From the NCBI RefSeq assembly GCF_000731675.1, contig NZ_JMIT01000003.1:292058-356057 (forward strand): a DNA stretch of 64,000 nt, read 5' to 3'. Position numbers and translations under genes: made by a program. The number at the start of each line of letters is the position of its first letter. The first letter of the stretch is position 1. The stretch is from Pseudomonas capeferrum. GTDB taxonomy: Bacteria > Pseudomonadota > Gammaproteobacteria > Pseudomonadales > Pseudomonadaceae. The notes under the pieces were generated by a model that saw only the letters and a program-made list of their open reading frames with translations, did not search any database and was not told the DNA's origin. Shown piece after piece: positions 46,498 through 55,325 of this stretch.

Positions 46498-47235
46498 TCA
46501 AAAACCATGCTGGCGCAGCAGGCGCGCATAGCTGCCATCCGCCTTCATCGCCGCTATCGCCTGCTCGAAACGTTCGACGATCTGCTGGTGCTGGGGGTGC
46601 TTAAGGCTGACCAGAATATGCAGGCTGTTCTCCCCCAGAGGCGGCTCGACCATCTCCACGCCATCGCGCACCGCCTGCGGTTCACGTTGCAGGTTGTAAC
46701 GGGCCACGTATTCATCCTCCACCGCCAGGTTCACCCGGCCGGCCGCCAGCATGCGCACGGCCGACGAGAAGTTGCGCACCGCTACCTTGTGCAAGCGGGT
46801 GTCGCTGTCGAACTCGGGTGAATAGGCATAATCGCGCACCACGGCGATGCTGTAGGGGTACAAGTCGGACGGCTGCTGGTAGGCGAAGGCCTCACCCTTG
46901 CGTTTGAGCAGGTGAATCTTGTTGTTCAGATAAGCGTTGGAAAAATGCCCGATGCGTGTACGTGAGTCGTTGTACCAGGCATTGATCAACACGTCGTAGC
47001 GCCCTTCGCTGACGCCCATCAAGGCCCGTGCCCATGGCGCCTCCTCAAACCCGCTGGCGTAGCCGGCCCGGGTCAGTGCCGTGGTAACGATGCTGGTCGC
47101 CAAACCGCCGCCCGGCATGCTTGCATCGGTGAACGGTGGCCATTTGTCTGCCACCAGCCGCAGCTTGTCTTCACCCAGGGCTGGCGCAGCCAGCAGGGCT
47201 GCCAGCAATCCCAGAACACCAAGCAGTGGCCGCAT
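46498..47235 (-). CDS. Periplasmic solute-binding protein, SBP_bac_3 family
   Basis: The 245-residue protein has a signal peptide ending in APALG and then the type II periplasmic binding fold: LRLVADKWPPFTDASMPGG opens domain 1 and EVE-type hinge strands follow. Such proteins bind amino acids or related small molecules. No ABC permease or ATPase lies beside it, so it may act as a stand-alone sensor or use distant partners. The ATG at 47235 starts the signal peptide directly. Confidence 0.8.
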   Translation of the reverse strand: MRPLLGVLGLLAALLAAPALGEDKLRLVADKWPPFTDASMPGGGLATSIVTTALTRAGYASGFEEAPWARALMGVSEGRYDVLINAWYNDSRTRIGHFSNAYLNNKIHLLKRKGEAFAYQQPSDLYPYSIAVVRDYAYSPEFDSDTRLHKVAVRNFSSAVRMLAAGRVNLAVEDEYVARYNLQREPQAVRDGVEMVEPPLGENSLHILVSLKHPQHQQIVERFEQAIAAMKADGSYARLLRQHGF

Positions 47236-47453
47236 GCTCAAGTCCTTTTGCAATGGAGGGCGCACACTGTGTAGGCGGCCTTTGCCGCGACTGCGGATGA
47301 GAGTACACAAAGCCGTGGCTCACGGCAGCGGGCAATAGTGTCATTTTGCCTCTATTTTGGCCGAGACACGCAGGCAATGCCCTGCAGCAATCATCCACTC
47401 GTCCACAGCCACAGGATTTGCGATGATCGACGGCCCATTCAAGGAGTTCGCCA

Positions 47454-47906
47454 ATGTCTATCGACTGGCTCTGCAAGCACCACACCGACCTGAGCAAGGA
47501 CCAGCTCTACGCCATCCTGCAATTGCGCACCGAAGTGTTCGTGGTCGAGCAGCGCTGCAGTTACCAGGAAGTCGATGGCCAGGACCTGACCGGCGATACC
47601 CTGCACTTGATGGCGTGGCAGGACGACAAGCTGGTGGCCTACCTGCGCCTGCTCGACCCGCAATCCCAGGGGGGTGATGTGGTGATCGGGCGCGTGGTGA
47701 CCTCACCGGCGGCGCGTGGGCTGAAGCTTGGGCATGCGTTGCTGCTGAAAGGGCTGGAGGCTGCCGAGCATTGCTGGCCGGGGACGCCGGTGTATCTGTC
47801 GGCGCAGGCGCATCTGCAAGGGTTTTACGCAGGGCATGGGTTCGAAGCGGTTGGCGAGCAATACCTGGAGGATGACATACCGCACATCGGCATGCGTAAG
47901 GGCTGA
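47454..47906 (+). CDS. GNAT acetyltransferase, ElaA-like
   Basis: The 150-residue protein matches the ElaA family: FVVEQRCSYQEVDGQDLTGD near the start and the acetyl-CoA loop GRVVTSPAARGLKLGHALL in the centre. The C-terminal AQAHLQGFYAGHGFEAVGEQYLEDDIPHI is typical. Its substrate is unknown. A GC-rich hairpin (47914-47932) follows and separates it from the convergent winged-helix gene. Confidence 0.87.
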   Translation: MSIDWLCKHHTDLSKDQLYAILQLRTEVFVVEQRCSYQEVDGQDLTGDTLHLMAWQDDKLVAYLRLLDPQSQGGDVVIGRVVTSPAARGLKLGHALLLKGLEAAEHCWPGTPVYLSAQAHLQGFYAGHGFEAVGEQYLEDDIPHIGMRKG

Positions 47907-47913
47907 GAAAGCC

Positions 47914-47932
47914 GGGGGCGCTTTGCGCCCCC
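47914..47932. terminator. Hairpin between convergent genes
   Basis: GGGGGCGC and GCGCCCCC form an 8-base stem with a TTT loop right after the GNAT stop. It lies between two convergent stops and probably serves both; no T run is present. Confidence 0.6.
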
Positions 47933-47936
47933 ACAA

Positions 47937-48233
47937 TCACCGATACCCCAGCACTTCTCGGATCTGCCGCAAATGCTGGATGATCCACTGCTTGTCGATC
48001 GCGCCCCAGTCATGAATGCGGTAGTGCCCGGCATGATTGCGCGCGCCCTCCTGCTGCTCGAACTCGCAGATGATATCCAGGTCGGCCAGGGCGGCGATGG
48101 TGTCCTGGGCGGTGCGCCGTGGCATGCCGGTGGCCTCCATCAGGGCCGGCACGCTGGTCGCAGTCTGGCTGTCGATCAGCCAGGCCACGTACAGGCGCCG
48201 GTAGAAGCTGCTCTTGGTCTTGCTCACTTCCAT
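47937..48233 (-). CDS. Small winged-helix DNA-binding protein
   Basis: The 98-residue protein is almost entirely one winged helix-turn-helix: VPALMEATGMPRRTAQDTIA is the helix-turn-helix and RNHAGHYRIHDWG the wing. There is no ligand domain. It lies 12 bases after the YgjP-type metalloprotease gene on the same strand, so they are probably cotranscribed. Target genes are unknown. Confidence 0.75.
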   Translation of the reverse strand: MEVSKTKSSFYRRLYVAWLIDSQTATSVPALMEATGMPRRTAQDTIAALADLDIICEFEQQEGARNHAGHYRIHDWGAIDKQWIIQHLRQIREVLGYR

Positions 48234-48245
48234 GCTGCGTGGTCC

Positions 48246-48746
48246 TTAACAGTTGCCCGGCAGCTCCCGATAGGTCAGGTAGACGCGCAGGTCGAATTCC
48301 AGTTGGTGGTAGTCCGGCTCCATGTGCTGACAGAGCTGGTAAAACGCCTTGCTATGGTCGCGCTCACGCAGGTGCGCCAACTCGTGCACCACGATCATGC
48401 GCAGAAACTGCGGCGCGGCCTCCTTGAACAAGGAGGCGATGCGGATTTCCTTCTTCGCCTTGAGCTTGCCACCCTGAACCCGCGATACCGCCGTGTTGAG
48501 CCCCAGGGCACGGTGGGTCAGGTCGAGGCGGTTGTCGAACAGCACCTTGTCCAGGCTGGGCGCGCTGCGCAGGTACTGCTGGCGCAGGTCCTGGGCATAA
48601 CTGTACAACGCCTTGTCGCTCTGCACGTCATGGCGGTCGGAGTAGCGACGCTGCAGGTAGTCCCCCAGGCGGTCGCTGTCGATCATCTGCCGTACCTGCT
48701 CCTGCAGGTGTGGCGGGTAGGCTTGCAAGTAACGTAATACGGTCAT
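48246..48746 (-). CDS. YgjP-like metallopeptidase domain protein (DUF45)
   Basis: The 166-residue protein has the zinc-peptidase motif VVHELAHLRERDHSKAF, which supplies HExxH and a downstream His, the pattern of the YgjP/WLM group. There is no signal peptide, so it should be cytoplasmic. ATG at 48746 is chosen; 13 more in-frame residues upstream have no family character. It ends 12 bases before the winged-helix gene. The substrate is unknown. Confidence 0.82.
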   Translation of the reverse strand: MTVLRYLQAYPPHLQEQVRQMIDSDRLGDYLQRRYSDRHDVQSDKALYSYAQDLRQQYLRSAPSLDKVLFDNRLDLTHRALGLNTAVSRVQGGKLKAKKEIRIASLFKEAAPQFLRMIVVHELAHLRERDHSKAFYQLCQHMEPDYHQLEFDLRVYLTYRELPGNC

Positions 48747-48785
48747 GGCACTGCATTCGGCGGGGCGAATGGCGATTCTAGCCAA

Positions 48786-50912
48786 TCATGGCCGGGGCCA
48801 GGAGAAAATCGCCGGGAAGCCGCTGGCATCCGCCGCCGTCATCGGGTGTGCAACCAGAAACCCCTGCACGTAGGCACAGCCATTGGCCTTGAGCCAGTCG
48901 GCCTGGGCCGGGGTTTCCACGCCTTCGGCAATCACCGTGATGCGGTAGTCGGCGCACAAGCCGATCACACTGCGCACCAGCGCGGCGTCTACCGCAGAGC
49001 CCGGCAAGCGCGCAACCAGGTGGCGGTCGAGCTTGAGGGTGTCGATCGGCAAGTCACGTAGCATGCGCAACGAGCAGTCACCGGCGCCAAAATCATCCAG
49101 CGCCACCCGCACGCCCAGTTCGCGCAGCCGGTGTATCTGCTTCACGGCCGCGTCGATGTTGTACATCAACGACGTCTCTGCCACCTCGACCTCTAGCTGC
49201 GCCGGGTCCAGCTGGTAGTCCTGGATCACCCGCTGCAGCTCCTCGACCAGGCCCGGCATGACGAACTGGGCGCGGCTCAGGCTGATGCCCAGCACCAGCC
49301 CCTGGGCAAAACGTTCGCACCAGGCCTGGCGCTGGGCCGCGCCCTGGCGGTAGATCCAGCTGGCCAGGCGGTTGATCAGCCGCGCCTCTTCCAGCAAGGG
49401 GATGAACAGCCCCGGGGGCACATCGCCAACACTGGGGTGCTGCCAGCGCAGCAACGCCTCGAAACCGCGCAAGTGGCCGTCGGCGAAAGCCACCTGGGGC
49501 TGATACACCAGGCTGAAATCGTGCTGCTCGATAGCGGCGCGCACGCTGTCTTCGAGCATCAGCCGTGAGCGCGCCCGGCCGTTGAGCTCCTGGTCATAGA
49601 AGCGATACTGCTGACGCCCGGCCTGCTTGGCCGCATACATCGCCGCATCCGCAGCCCGCAACAGGCCTTCGACAGTTGCGCCACAGTCAGGAAAGGTGGC
49701 GATGCCAATGCTGACGCCAAGGCATACATCCAGCCCTTCTATCTGCTGGCTGATCGAAACGCGCTCGAGCAGTCGCTCGGCGTAACGCCCGGCCTGCTCG
49801 GGGTACGGCAGGCTGTCGAACAACGCCGTGAACTCGTCACCGCCCATCCGCGCCAATAACGCCTCGCTGCCCAGGCAGTCCTTGAGCTGTTCTGCCACCC
49901 AGCGCAGCACGCGATCGCCCGCCTCATGGCCCAATGAGTCGTTGATCCGCTTGAAGCCATCCAGGTCCATGTACATCAGCGCCTGGGCCTTGTCCGAACG
50001 CTCGTTGCGCAGCAGCACGCCCTCGGCAGACTGATAGAAGCCGCGGCGGTTGAGCAGGCCGGTGAGTGGGTCGGTCACCGCCTGGTACTCAAGCTGTTGG
50101 TGCAGGTTGCGCACCACCGACATGTCCAGCACCGTCACCACCATCGCCTGCTGATCGGCTGGCAACGGCGCACAGGACAGCGCGACCGGCACCAGTTGGC
50201 CACCCAGGGTGCGCAACTGCGCATCGTGCACGCGAAAGATCTGCCGCCCCAGGTAGGCCTGGTAGAAGTCCGACTCGTTCCACAGATTGGCATTGGCCAT
50301 CTGCACCAGGTCAAGCAACTGGGCGCCCTGCAATTGCTCCACCGCAGCGGCCAGCAAGCGTGAAATGGCCGGGTTGGCGAAACTGATGGTACCTGCGGCA
50401 TTCACCACCAGAATGCCTTCGGCAGCGTTCTCCAGGATCGAGGCGTTGAATGCCCTCGCCGCTTCCAGCTCGCGGCTCAGGCGTTGCAGCATGCGCCGGT
50501 TACGCTGCTGGTCGAGCAGGGCCTGGACCTTGGGCTTGAGAATTTGCGGGTCGAACGGCTTGAACATGTAGTCCACGGCGCCACTGGCGTAACCCTTGAG
50601 CACAGCGGCATCGGACTGCTCGTTGGCGGTGAGGAAAATGATCGGGGTCAGCCGTGTACGCTGGCTGCCGCGCATTAGCCGGGCGACTTCGAAGCCGTCC
50701 ATTTCCGGCATTTGTACATCCAGCAAAACCAGGTCGACGTCGTGCTCGAGCAAGGCGCTCAGGGCTTCTGTCCCTGAACTGGCAGTCAACACTTGCCAAT
50801 CCTGCCGGGCCAGCAAGGCCCGCATGCTGATGAGATTTTCGGGGTAATCGTCTACTACCAGCAGAACCGAGCTGCCATCCACTGGCTGAGGTTGAGGGTG
50901 AGCGCCATCCAT
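48786..50912 (-). CDS. Response regulator with REC, PAS, GGDEF and EAL domains
   Basis: The 708-residue protein is a cytoplasmic cyclic-di-GMP signalling protein. A receiver domain (about 15-130) has the phospho-acceptor Asp65 in LVLLDVQMPEMDG. A PAS domain follows (about 155-270), then GGDEF at 357-361, intact but without an RxxD inhibitory site just upstream, then EAL at 485-487. In the EAL domain the metal ligands in DDFGAG, KLDR and AEGVE are present, but the usual Asn of the V-N-L-S motif is Ser544 (GISLS), so phosphodiesterase activity may be weak. No cognate histidine kinase gene is adjacent. Confidence 0.9.
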   Translation of the reverse strand: MDGAHPQPQPVDGSSVLLVVDDYPENLISMRALLARQDWQVLTASSGTEALSALLEHDVDLVLLDVQMPEMDGFEVARLMRGSQRTRLTPIIFLTANEQSDAAVLKGYASGAVDYMFKPFDPQILKPKVQALLDQQRNRRMLQRLSRELEAARAFNASILENAAEGILVVNAAGTISFANPAISRLLAAAVEQLQGAQLLDLVQMANANLWNESDFYQAYLGRQIFRVHDAQLRTLGGQLVPVALSCAPLPADQQAMVVTVLDMSVVRNLHQQLEYQAVTDPLTGLLNRRGFYQSAEGVLLRNERSDKAQALMYMDLDGFKRINDSLGHEAGDRVLRWVAEQLKDCLGSEALLARMGGDEFTALFDSLPYPEQAGRYAERLLERVSISQQIEGLDVCLGVSIGIATFPDCGATVEGLLRAADAAMYAAKQAGRQQYRFYDQELNGRARSRLMLEDSVRAAIEQHDFSLVYQPQVAFADGHLRGFEALLRWQHPSVGDVPPGLFIPLLEEARLINRLASWIYRQGAAQRQAWCERFAQGLVLGISLSRAQFVMPGLVEELQRVIQDYQLDPAQLEVEVAETSLMYNIDAAVKQIHRLRELGVRVALDDFGAGDCSLRMLRDLPIDTLKLDRHLVARLPGSAVDAALVRSVIGLCADYRITVIAEGVETPAQADWLKANGCAYVQGFLVAHPMTAADASGFPAIFSWPRP

Positions 50913-51082
50913 GCTGCTTCTCTATTTGTGACCGACTTCACATCGCGGTTGGATCCGATAACTACTCTAGACCCGAGTTTGTAACAAGCAATGCAATCAG
51001 AACGCTATCAGTGCCTAAACTGTACGGTAGCCGACTAACGGTTGCTCTGCCGTGAATATCTGCGCGCTTGAGCGCAGGCATA

Positions 51083-51109
51083 AAAAAACCCGCATCGCTG
51101 CGGGTTTTT
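51083..51109 (-). terminator. Rho-independent terminator of fba
   Basis: AAAAACCCGCA and TGCGGGTTTTT pair around a four-base loop, followed on the minus strand by a T run of seven. It lies 17 bases after the fba stop. The remaining roughly 170 bases up to the GGDEF-EAL gene hold no visible gene. Confidence 0.92.
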
Positions 51110-51125
51110 CAGTGCGGCCTGCGAA

Positions 51126-52190
51126 TCAGTTGACCTTGGCGGCCAACTCACCTTTCAGGTAGCGCTGGTACATGCCGTCCAGGGAGATCGGTTTGATCTT
51201 GGAGGCATTGCCGGCAGTACCGAAGGCTTCGTAACGGGCGATGCACACGTCACGCATGGCCTTGACGGTTTCACCGAAGAACTTGCGCGGGTCGAACTCA
51301 CTTGGATTCTGCGCCATCAGGCGACGCATGGCACCGGTGGACGCCAGACGCAGGTCGGTGTCGATGTTGACCTTGCGCACGCCGTGCTTGATGCCTTCGA
51401 CGATCTCTTCGACCGGTACACCGTAGGTCTCTTTGATGTCGCCGCCGTACTGGTTGATGATCGCCAGCCACTCTTGTGGCACCGAGGACGAACCGTGCAT
51501 GACCAGGTGGGTGTTGGGGATGCGCTTGTGGATTTCCTTGATGCGGTCGATCGCCAACACGTCACCGGTAGGTGGCTTGGTGAACTTGTACGCACCGTGG
51601 CTGGTACCGATGGCGATGGCCAGGGCATCGACCTGGGTCTTCTTGACGAAGTCGGCCGCTTCTTCCGGGTCGGTCAGCATCTGGCTGTGGTCCAGCACGC
51701 CTTCGGCGCCGATACCGTCTTCTTCACCGGCCATGCCGGTTTCCAGCGAACCCAGGCAGCCCAGCTCGCCTTCTACCGAAACGCCACAGGCGTGTGCCAT
51801 GGCAACGGTCTGCTGGGTAACGCGGACGTTGTACTCATAGTCGGTCGGGGTCTTGCCGTCTTCGCCCAGCGAGCCGTCCATCATCACCGAGCTGAAGCCC
51901 AGCTGGATCGAACGCTGGCACACGTCAGGGCTGGTGCCGTGGTCCTGGTGCATGCACACCGGGATGTGCGGGAATTCTTCGATGGCGGCCAGGATCAGGT
52001 GACGCAGGAAGGGCGCGCCGGCGTACTTGCGGGCACCGGCCGAAGCCTGGACGATCACGGGGGAATCGGTCTTGTCGGCCGCTTCCATGATGGCGCGCAT
52101 CTGCTCGAGGTTGTTGACGTTGAAAGCTGGAACGCCGTAACCGAACTCGGCGGCGTGGTCCAGCATCTGGCGCATGCTAATGAGTGCCAT
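51126..52190 (-). CDS. fba: Class II fructose-1,6-bisphosphate aldolase (Calvin-type)
   Basis: The 354-residue zinc enzyme splits fructose 1,6-bisphosphate into two triose phosphates and is chiefly gluconeogenic in pseudomonads. Metal and catalytic motifs are ICMHQDHGTSPDVCQRS-like HQDH near residue 83, VEGELGCLG, and VMHGSSSVPQEW. The C-terminus shows the shape of the Calvin-cycle class. ATG at 52190 follows GGGAGAGAG. It sits downstream of pgk and two lipoprotein genes on the minus strand. Confidence 0.95.
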   Translation of the reverse strand: MALISMRQMLDHAAEFGYGVPAFNVNNLEQMRAIMEAADKTDSPVIVQASAGARKYAGAPFLRHLILAAIEEFPHIPVCMHQDHGTSPDVCQRSIQLGFSSVMMDGSLGEDGKTPTDYEYNVRVTQQTVAMAHACGVSVEGELGCLGSLETGMAGEEDGIGAEGVLDHSQMLTDPEEAADFVKKTQVDALAIAIGTSHGAYKFTKPPTGDVLAIDRIKEIHKRIPNTHLVMHGSSSVPQEWLAIINQYGGDIKETYGVPVEEIVEGIKHGVRKVNIDTDLRLASTGAMRRLMAQNPSEFDPRKFFGETVKAMRDVCIARYEAFGTAGNASKIKPISLDGMYQRYLKGELAAKVN

Positions 52191-52290
52191 TGTGTATCTC
52201 TCTCCCGACAAGCGTCGTTTGTTTCGTGCAAGCCTGCCGCAGGGGCGGTTGCTGTTCAAGTAGTGTGGGCCACCATGGCGGCCCGGCCAG

Positions 52291-52620
52291 TCACGGTGCC
52301 TTGCAGCCCCGCCCAATCAGATCGTTGGTTGCCACCCAGTACACCAGGCCTTCTTCGCCCTTGGTGTGGAAGGCCAGCACGCCATCGCTGTACATCGCCC
52401 CCGACGCGCTCGGCTCGGACTTGAGCCGGTAGACCTGGTCGCCGCCACCGAGGCGGACGTCGACCGAGTCCTGCTGCGGGTCAGCGAAGCGCCACAGCAC
52501 CTCGGTCTGGCTGTCACAGACCCAACGGGTCCAGTCGTCTGCCGGGGCGGGTTGCGCCGGCTGCAGCAGTGAGCATCCTGCCAGTGTCGCCAGGGCCATC
52601 AAGGCCATCAGCGCTTTCAT
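52291..52620 (-). CDS. MliC-type lipoprotein (lysozyme inhibitor-like)
   Basis: The 109-residue protein has a lipoprotein signal with LATLAGC, so Cys16 would be acylated. The remainder matches the MliC beta-barrel: WVCDSQTEVLWRF, QVYRLKSEPSASGAMYSDG and LAFHTKGEEGLVYW, with a second cysteine near the end (GRGCKAP) that could form a disulfide with the first. MliC proteins inhibit C-type lysozyme in the periplasm. It lies between fba and the other small lipoprotein gene. Confidence 0.82.
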   Translation of the reverse strand: MKALMALMALATLAGCSLLQPAQPAPADDWTRWVCDSQTEVLWRFADPQQDSVDVRLGGGDQVYRLKSEPSASGAMYSDGVLAFHTKGEEGLVYWVATNDLIGRGCKAP

Positions 52621-52684
52621 TACGTATCCTCTAGATGACCACACAACGGTCGCTTGGTTGCCTGCTCCGACGAAGCGCATCGGT

Positions 52685-52903
52685 TCAAGGGCAGCCTGGA
52701 GCCTTGCGCTGGTGGTCTTCGTCATACTTCTCCAGGCCTTCAGGGCCCACGCGCTTGTTGATGACCGGTACGGTTTCGGCCTGCCACTCGGACTGGTAGC
52801 AACCGCCCTTGGGCGGCTGCGCCGGGTCATCGTCCGAAGAGGGGCTGCCGGAGCAGGCGCTCAGCAGGCCGGCCAGGATCATCACAGGCAATTGCTTGAC
52901 CAT
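52685..52903 (-). CDS. Small lipoprotein of unknown function
   Basis: The 72-residue protein has a lipoprotein signal (MILAGLLSAC, Cys17) and a short acidic mature part with two cysteines (GGCYQSEW and APGC) that may pair. ATG at 52903 has a GGGAGC ribosome site. No family function is recognised. It follows pgk by 32 bases and precedes the MliC-type gene, so it probably shares the pgk transcript. Confidence 0.7.
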   Translation of the reverse strand: MVKQLPVMILAGLLSACSGSPSSDDDPAQPPKGGCYQSEWQAETVPVINKRVGPEGLEKYDEDHQRKAPGCP

Positions 52904-52935
52904 CAGGTCGCTCCCTTTGCCAGGCGCCGCCATTG

Positions 52936-54099
52936 TCAGGCTTTAGCCCGCTCTTCCAGGATCGCCACAGCCGGCAGTACCTTGCCCTCGACGAACTCGA
53001 GGAAGGCACCACCACCGGTAGAAATGTAGGAGATTTCCTTGCTGACGCCATATTTGTCGATCGCCGCGAGGGTGTCACCGCCACCGGCGATGGAGAACGC
53101 AGGGCTTTCGGCGATGGCCTTGGCCAGCACCTTGGTGCCATTGCCGAACTGGTCGAACTCGAACACGCCGACTGGGCCGTTCCACAGGATGGTCTTCGAC
53201 GACTTCAGCAGCTCGGCGAAGTTGGCTGCAGTCTGTGGGCCGATGTCCAGGATCATGTCGTCAGCGGCAACGTCGGCGATAGCCTTGACGGTGGCTTCAG
53301 CGTTTTCGGCGAATTCCTTGGCGACCACCACGTCGACTGGCAGCGGTACGCTGACCTTGGCGGCGATGGCTTTTGCGGTGTCGAGCAGGTCAGGCTCATA
53401 CAGCGACTTGCCCACAGGGTGACCAGCAGCGGCCAGGAAAGTGTTGGCAATACCGCCACCTACGATCAGTTGGTCGCAGACGCTGCTCAGGCTGTTCAGC
53501 ACGTCCAGCTTGGTGGAAACCTTGGAGCCGGCAACGATGGCCGCCATTGGCTTGGCCGGGGCCTTCAGGGCCTTGCCCAGGGCGTCCAGCTCGGCAGCCA
53601 GCAGTGGGCCAGCAGCGGCAACCTTGGCGAACTTGGCCACGCCATGGGTCGAACCCTCGGCGCGGTGGGCAGTACCAAAGGCGTCCATCACGAACACGTC
53701 GCACAGGGCAGCGTATTGCTGCGCCAGTTCGTCGGCGTTCTTTTTCTCGCCCTTGTTGAAGCGCACGTTCTCGAACAGCACCAGGTCACCGGCCTTGACC
53801 TCGACACCGGCCAGGTAGTCGGCGACCAGCGGCACGTCGCGGCCCAGGGCCTTGCTCAGGTACTCGGCGACCGGCTTAAGGCTGTTTTCGGCCGAGAATT
53901 CACCTTCGGTAGGGCGGCCCAGGTGCGAGCAGACCATTACCGCCGCACCCTTCTCCAGGGCCAGCTTGATGGTCGGCAGCGCAGCCAGGATACGCGCGTC
54001 GCTGGTTACCACACCGTCCTTCACAGGCACGTTGAGGTCTTCGCGGATCAGTACGCGTTTACCTTGCAGGTCGAGGTCGGTCATCTTCAACACGGTCAT
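52936..54099 (-). CDS. pgk: Phosphoglycerate kinase
   Basis: The 387-residue monomer transfers phosphate between 1,3-bisphosphoglycerate and ADP. Features are VLIREDLNVPVKDG near the start, CSHLGRPTEGEFS, the central VIVAGSKVSTKL, and the C-terminal SIAGGGDTLAAIDKYG nucleotide-binding glycines. It lies 12 bases after epd on the same strand, giving an epd-pgk operon that continues toward fba. Confidence 0.97.
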   Translation of the reverse strand: MTVLKMTDLDLQGKRVLIREDLNVPVKDGVVTSDARILAALPTIKLALEKGAAVMVCSHLGRPTEGEFSAENSLKPVAEYLSKALGRDVPLVADYLAGVEVKAGDLVLFENVRFNKGEKKNADELAQQYAALCDVFVMDAFGTAHRAEGSTHGVAKFAKVAAAGPLLAAELDALGKALKAPAKPMAAIVAGSKVSTKLDVLNSLSSVCDQLIVGGGIANTFLAAAGHPVGKSLYEPDLLDTAKAIAAKVSVPLPVDVVVAKEFAENAEATVKAIADVAADDMILDIGPQTAANFAELLKSSKTILWNGPVGVFEFDQFGNGTKVLAKAIAESPAFSIAGGGDTLAAIDKYGVSKEISYISTGGGAFLEFVEGKVLPAVAILEERAKA

Positions 54100-54111
54100 G
54101 AATGCAGTCCT

Positions 54112-55173
54112 TCAGGGCTGTTTGTTGCGGGTTGGGTGAACGACGTGCAGAAAGTGTTCGGCGACGTCGAGCATACGGTTGGCGAACCCCCATTCGTTGT
54201 CGAACCAGGCCAGCAGGTTCACCAGGCGGGGGCCGGAAACACGGGTCTGGCTGGCATCGACGATCGCCGAATGCGGGTCGTGGTTGAAATCACAGCTGGC
54301 ATGGGGCAGCTCGGTGTAGGCCAGCAATCCTTTGAGCGGGCCTTCCAGCGCTGCCTCGCGCAGCACCCGGTTGACCTCGGCGGCACTGGTGTCGCGGGCG
54401 GTCTGCAGGGTGATGTCCAGGCACGACACGTTGACGGTCGGCACGCGTACCGCTTTGGCCTGGATTCGCCCGGCAAGTTCCGGCAGCAACCGCTCGATGC
54501 CCCGTGCCAGCCCGGTGGACACCGGGATCACCGACTGAAACGCCGAACGCGTGCGGCGCAGGTCTTCGTGGTGGTAGGCGTCGATCACCGGCTGGTCGTT
54601 CATCGCCGAGTGGATGGTGGTGATCTGCACGTATTCGATGCCGAACGCCTGGTCCAGCACGCGCAACAGCGGCACGCCGCAGTTGGTGGTGCACGACGCG
54701 TTGGACACCAGGCGCTCGCTGCCGGTCAGGCACGCCTGGTTGATGCCGTAGACCACCGTGGCATCCACGTCCGCCTCGCTGGCCATGGGCTGCGAGAACA
54801 GCACGCGTGGCGCGCCGGCATCCAGAAAACGCTGGCCATCGGCGCGGGTGTTGTAAGCGCCGGAGCACTCCAGCACCAGGTCGATGCCCAGGGCGGCCCA
54901 GTCGATGCCTTCCGGGGTGGCACTGCGCATTACCTTCACGCAGTCACCATTGATATGCAGACAATCGCCGTCGACCTTCACCTCACCGGGGAAACGCCCG
55001 TGGGTGGAGTCGAAGCGTGTCAGGTATTCAAGGCTGGCCTGATCGGCCAGGTCGTTCAGCGCGACAATCTCGAAACCGGCCTTCGCCCCCCGCTCGAACA
55101 ACGCGCGCAGGACACAGCGGCCGATGCGGCCATAACCGTTGAGTGCAACTTTGTAGGGACGCGGGTGGGACAT
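54112..55173 (-). CDS. epd: Erythrose-4-phosphate dehydrogenase (GAPDH superfamily)
   Basis: The 353-residue enzyme has the GAPDH NAD-binding GYGRIGRCVLRAL at the N-terminus and the active-site SNASCTTNC with its cysteine. The sequence VALNDLADQASLEYLTRFDS and the position immediately before pgk favour Epd, which makes 4-phosphoerythronate for pyridoxal phosphate, over glycolytic GAPDH. ATG at 55173 gives MSHPRPYKVALNG. The Epd-versus-GAPDH call cannot be proved by sequence reading alone. Confidence 0.87.
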   Translation of the reverse strand: MSHPRPYKVALNGYGRIGRCVLRALFERGAKAGFEIVALNDLADQASLEYLTRFDSTHGRFPGEVKVDGDCLHINGDCVKVMRSATPEGIDWAALGIDLVLECSGAYNTRADGQRFLDAGAPRVLFSQPMASEADVDATVVYGINQACLTGSERLVSNASCTTNCGVPLLRVLDQAFGIEYVQITTIHSAMNDQPVIDAYHHEDLRRTRSAFQSVIPVSTGLARGIERLLPELAGRIQAKAVRVPTVNVSCLDITLQTARDTSAAEVNRVLREAALEGPLKGLLAYTELPHASCDFNHDPHSAIVDASQTRVSGPRLVNLLAWFDNEWGFANRMLDVAEHFLHVVHPTRNKQP

Positions 55174-55219
55174 AGGTAGCTCTTGAACTCCGGCGGTTGA
55201 ACGGAGCCGCCATGCGGCC

Positions 55220-55297
55220 CATTCGCGGCACAAGGCCGCTCCCACAGGGTACTGCGGTTTATGCAGATCCTGTGGGAGCGGCCTTGTGCCGCGAATG
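55220..55297. repeat. REP palindrome between tkt and epd
   Basis: Arms 55220-55247 and 55270-55297 are exact 28-base inverted copies of CATTCGCGGCACAAGGCCGC and adjoining bases, 22 bases apart. It could end or stabilise the tkt transcript ahead of epd. Confidence 0.9.
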
Positions 55298-55325
55298 AGG
55301 GCCTGCGGCCCTCACTTTGCCTGTA

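Noticed and set aside
52933..55179. A 748-codon open frame on the plus strand
   Set aside because: It spans pgk and epd in antisense across their intergenic gap; both real genes have clear motifs on the minus strand.
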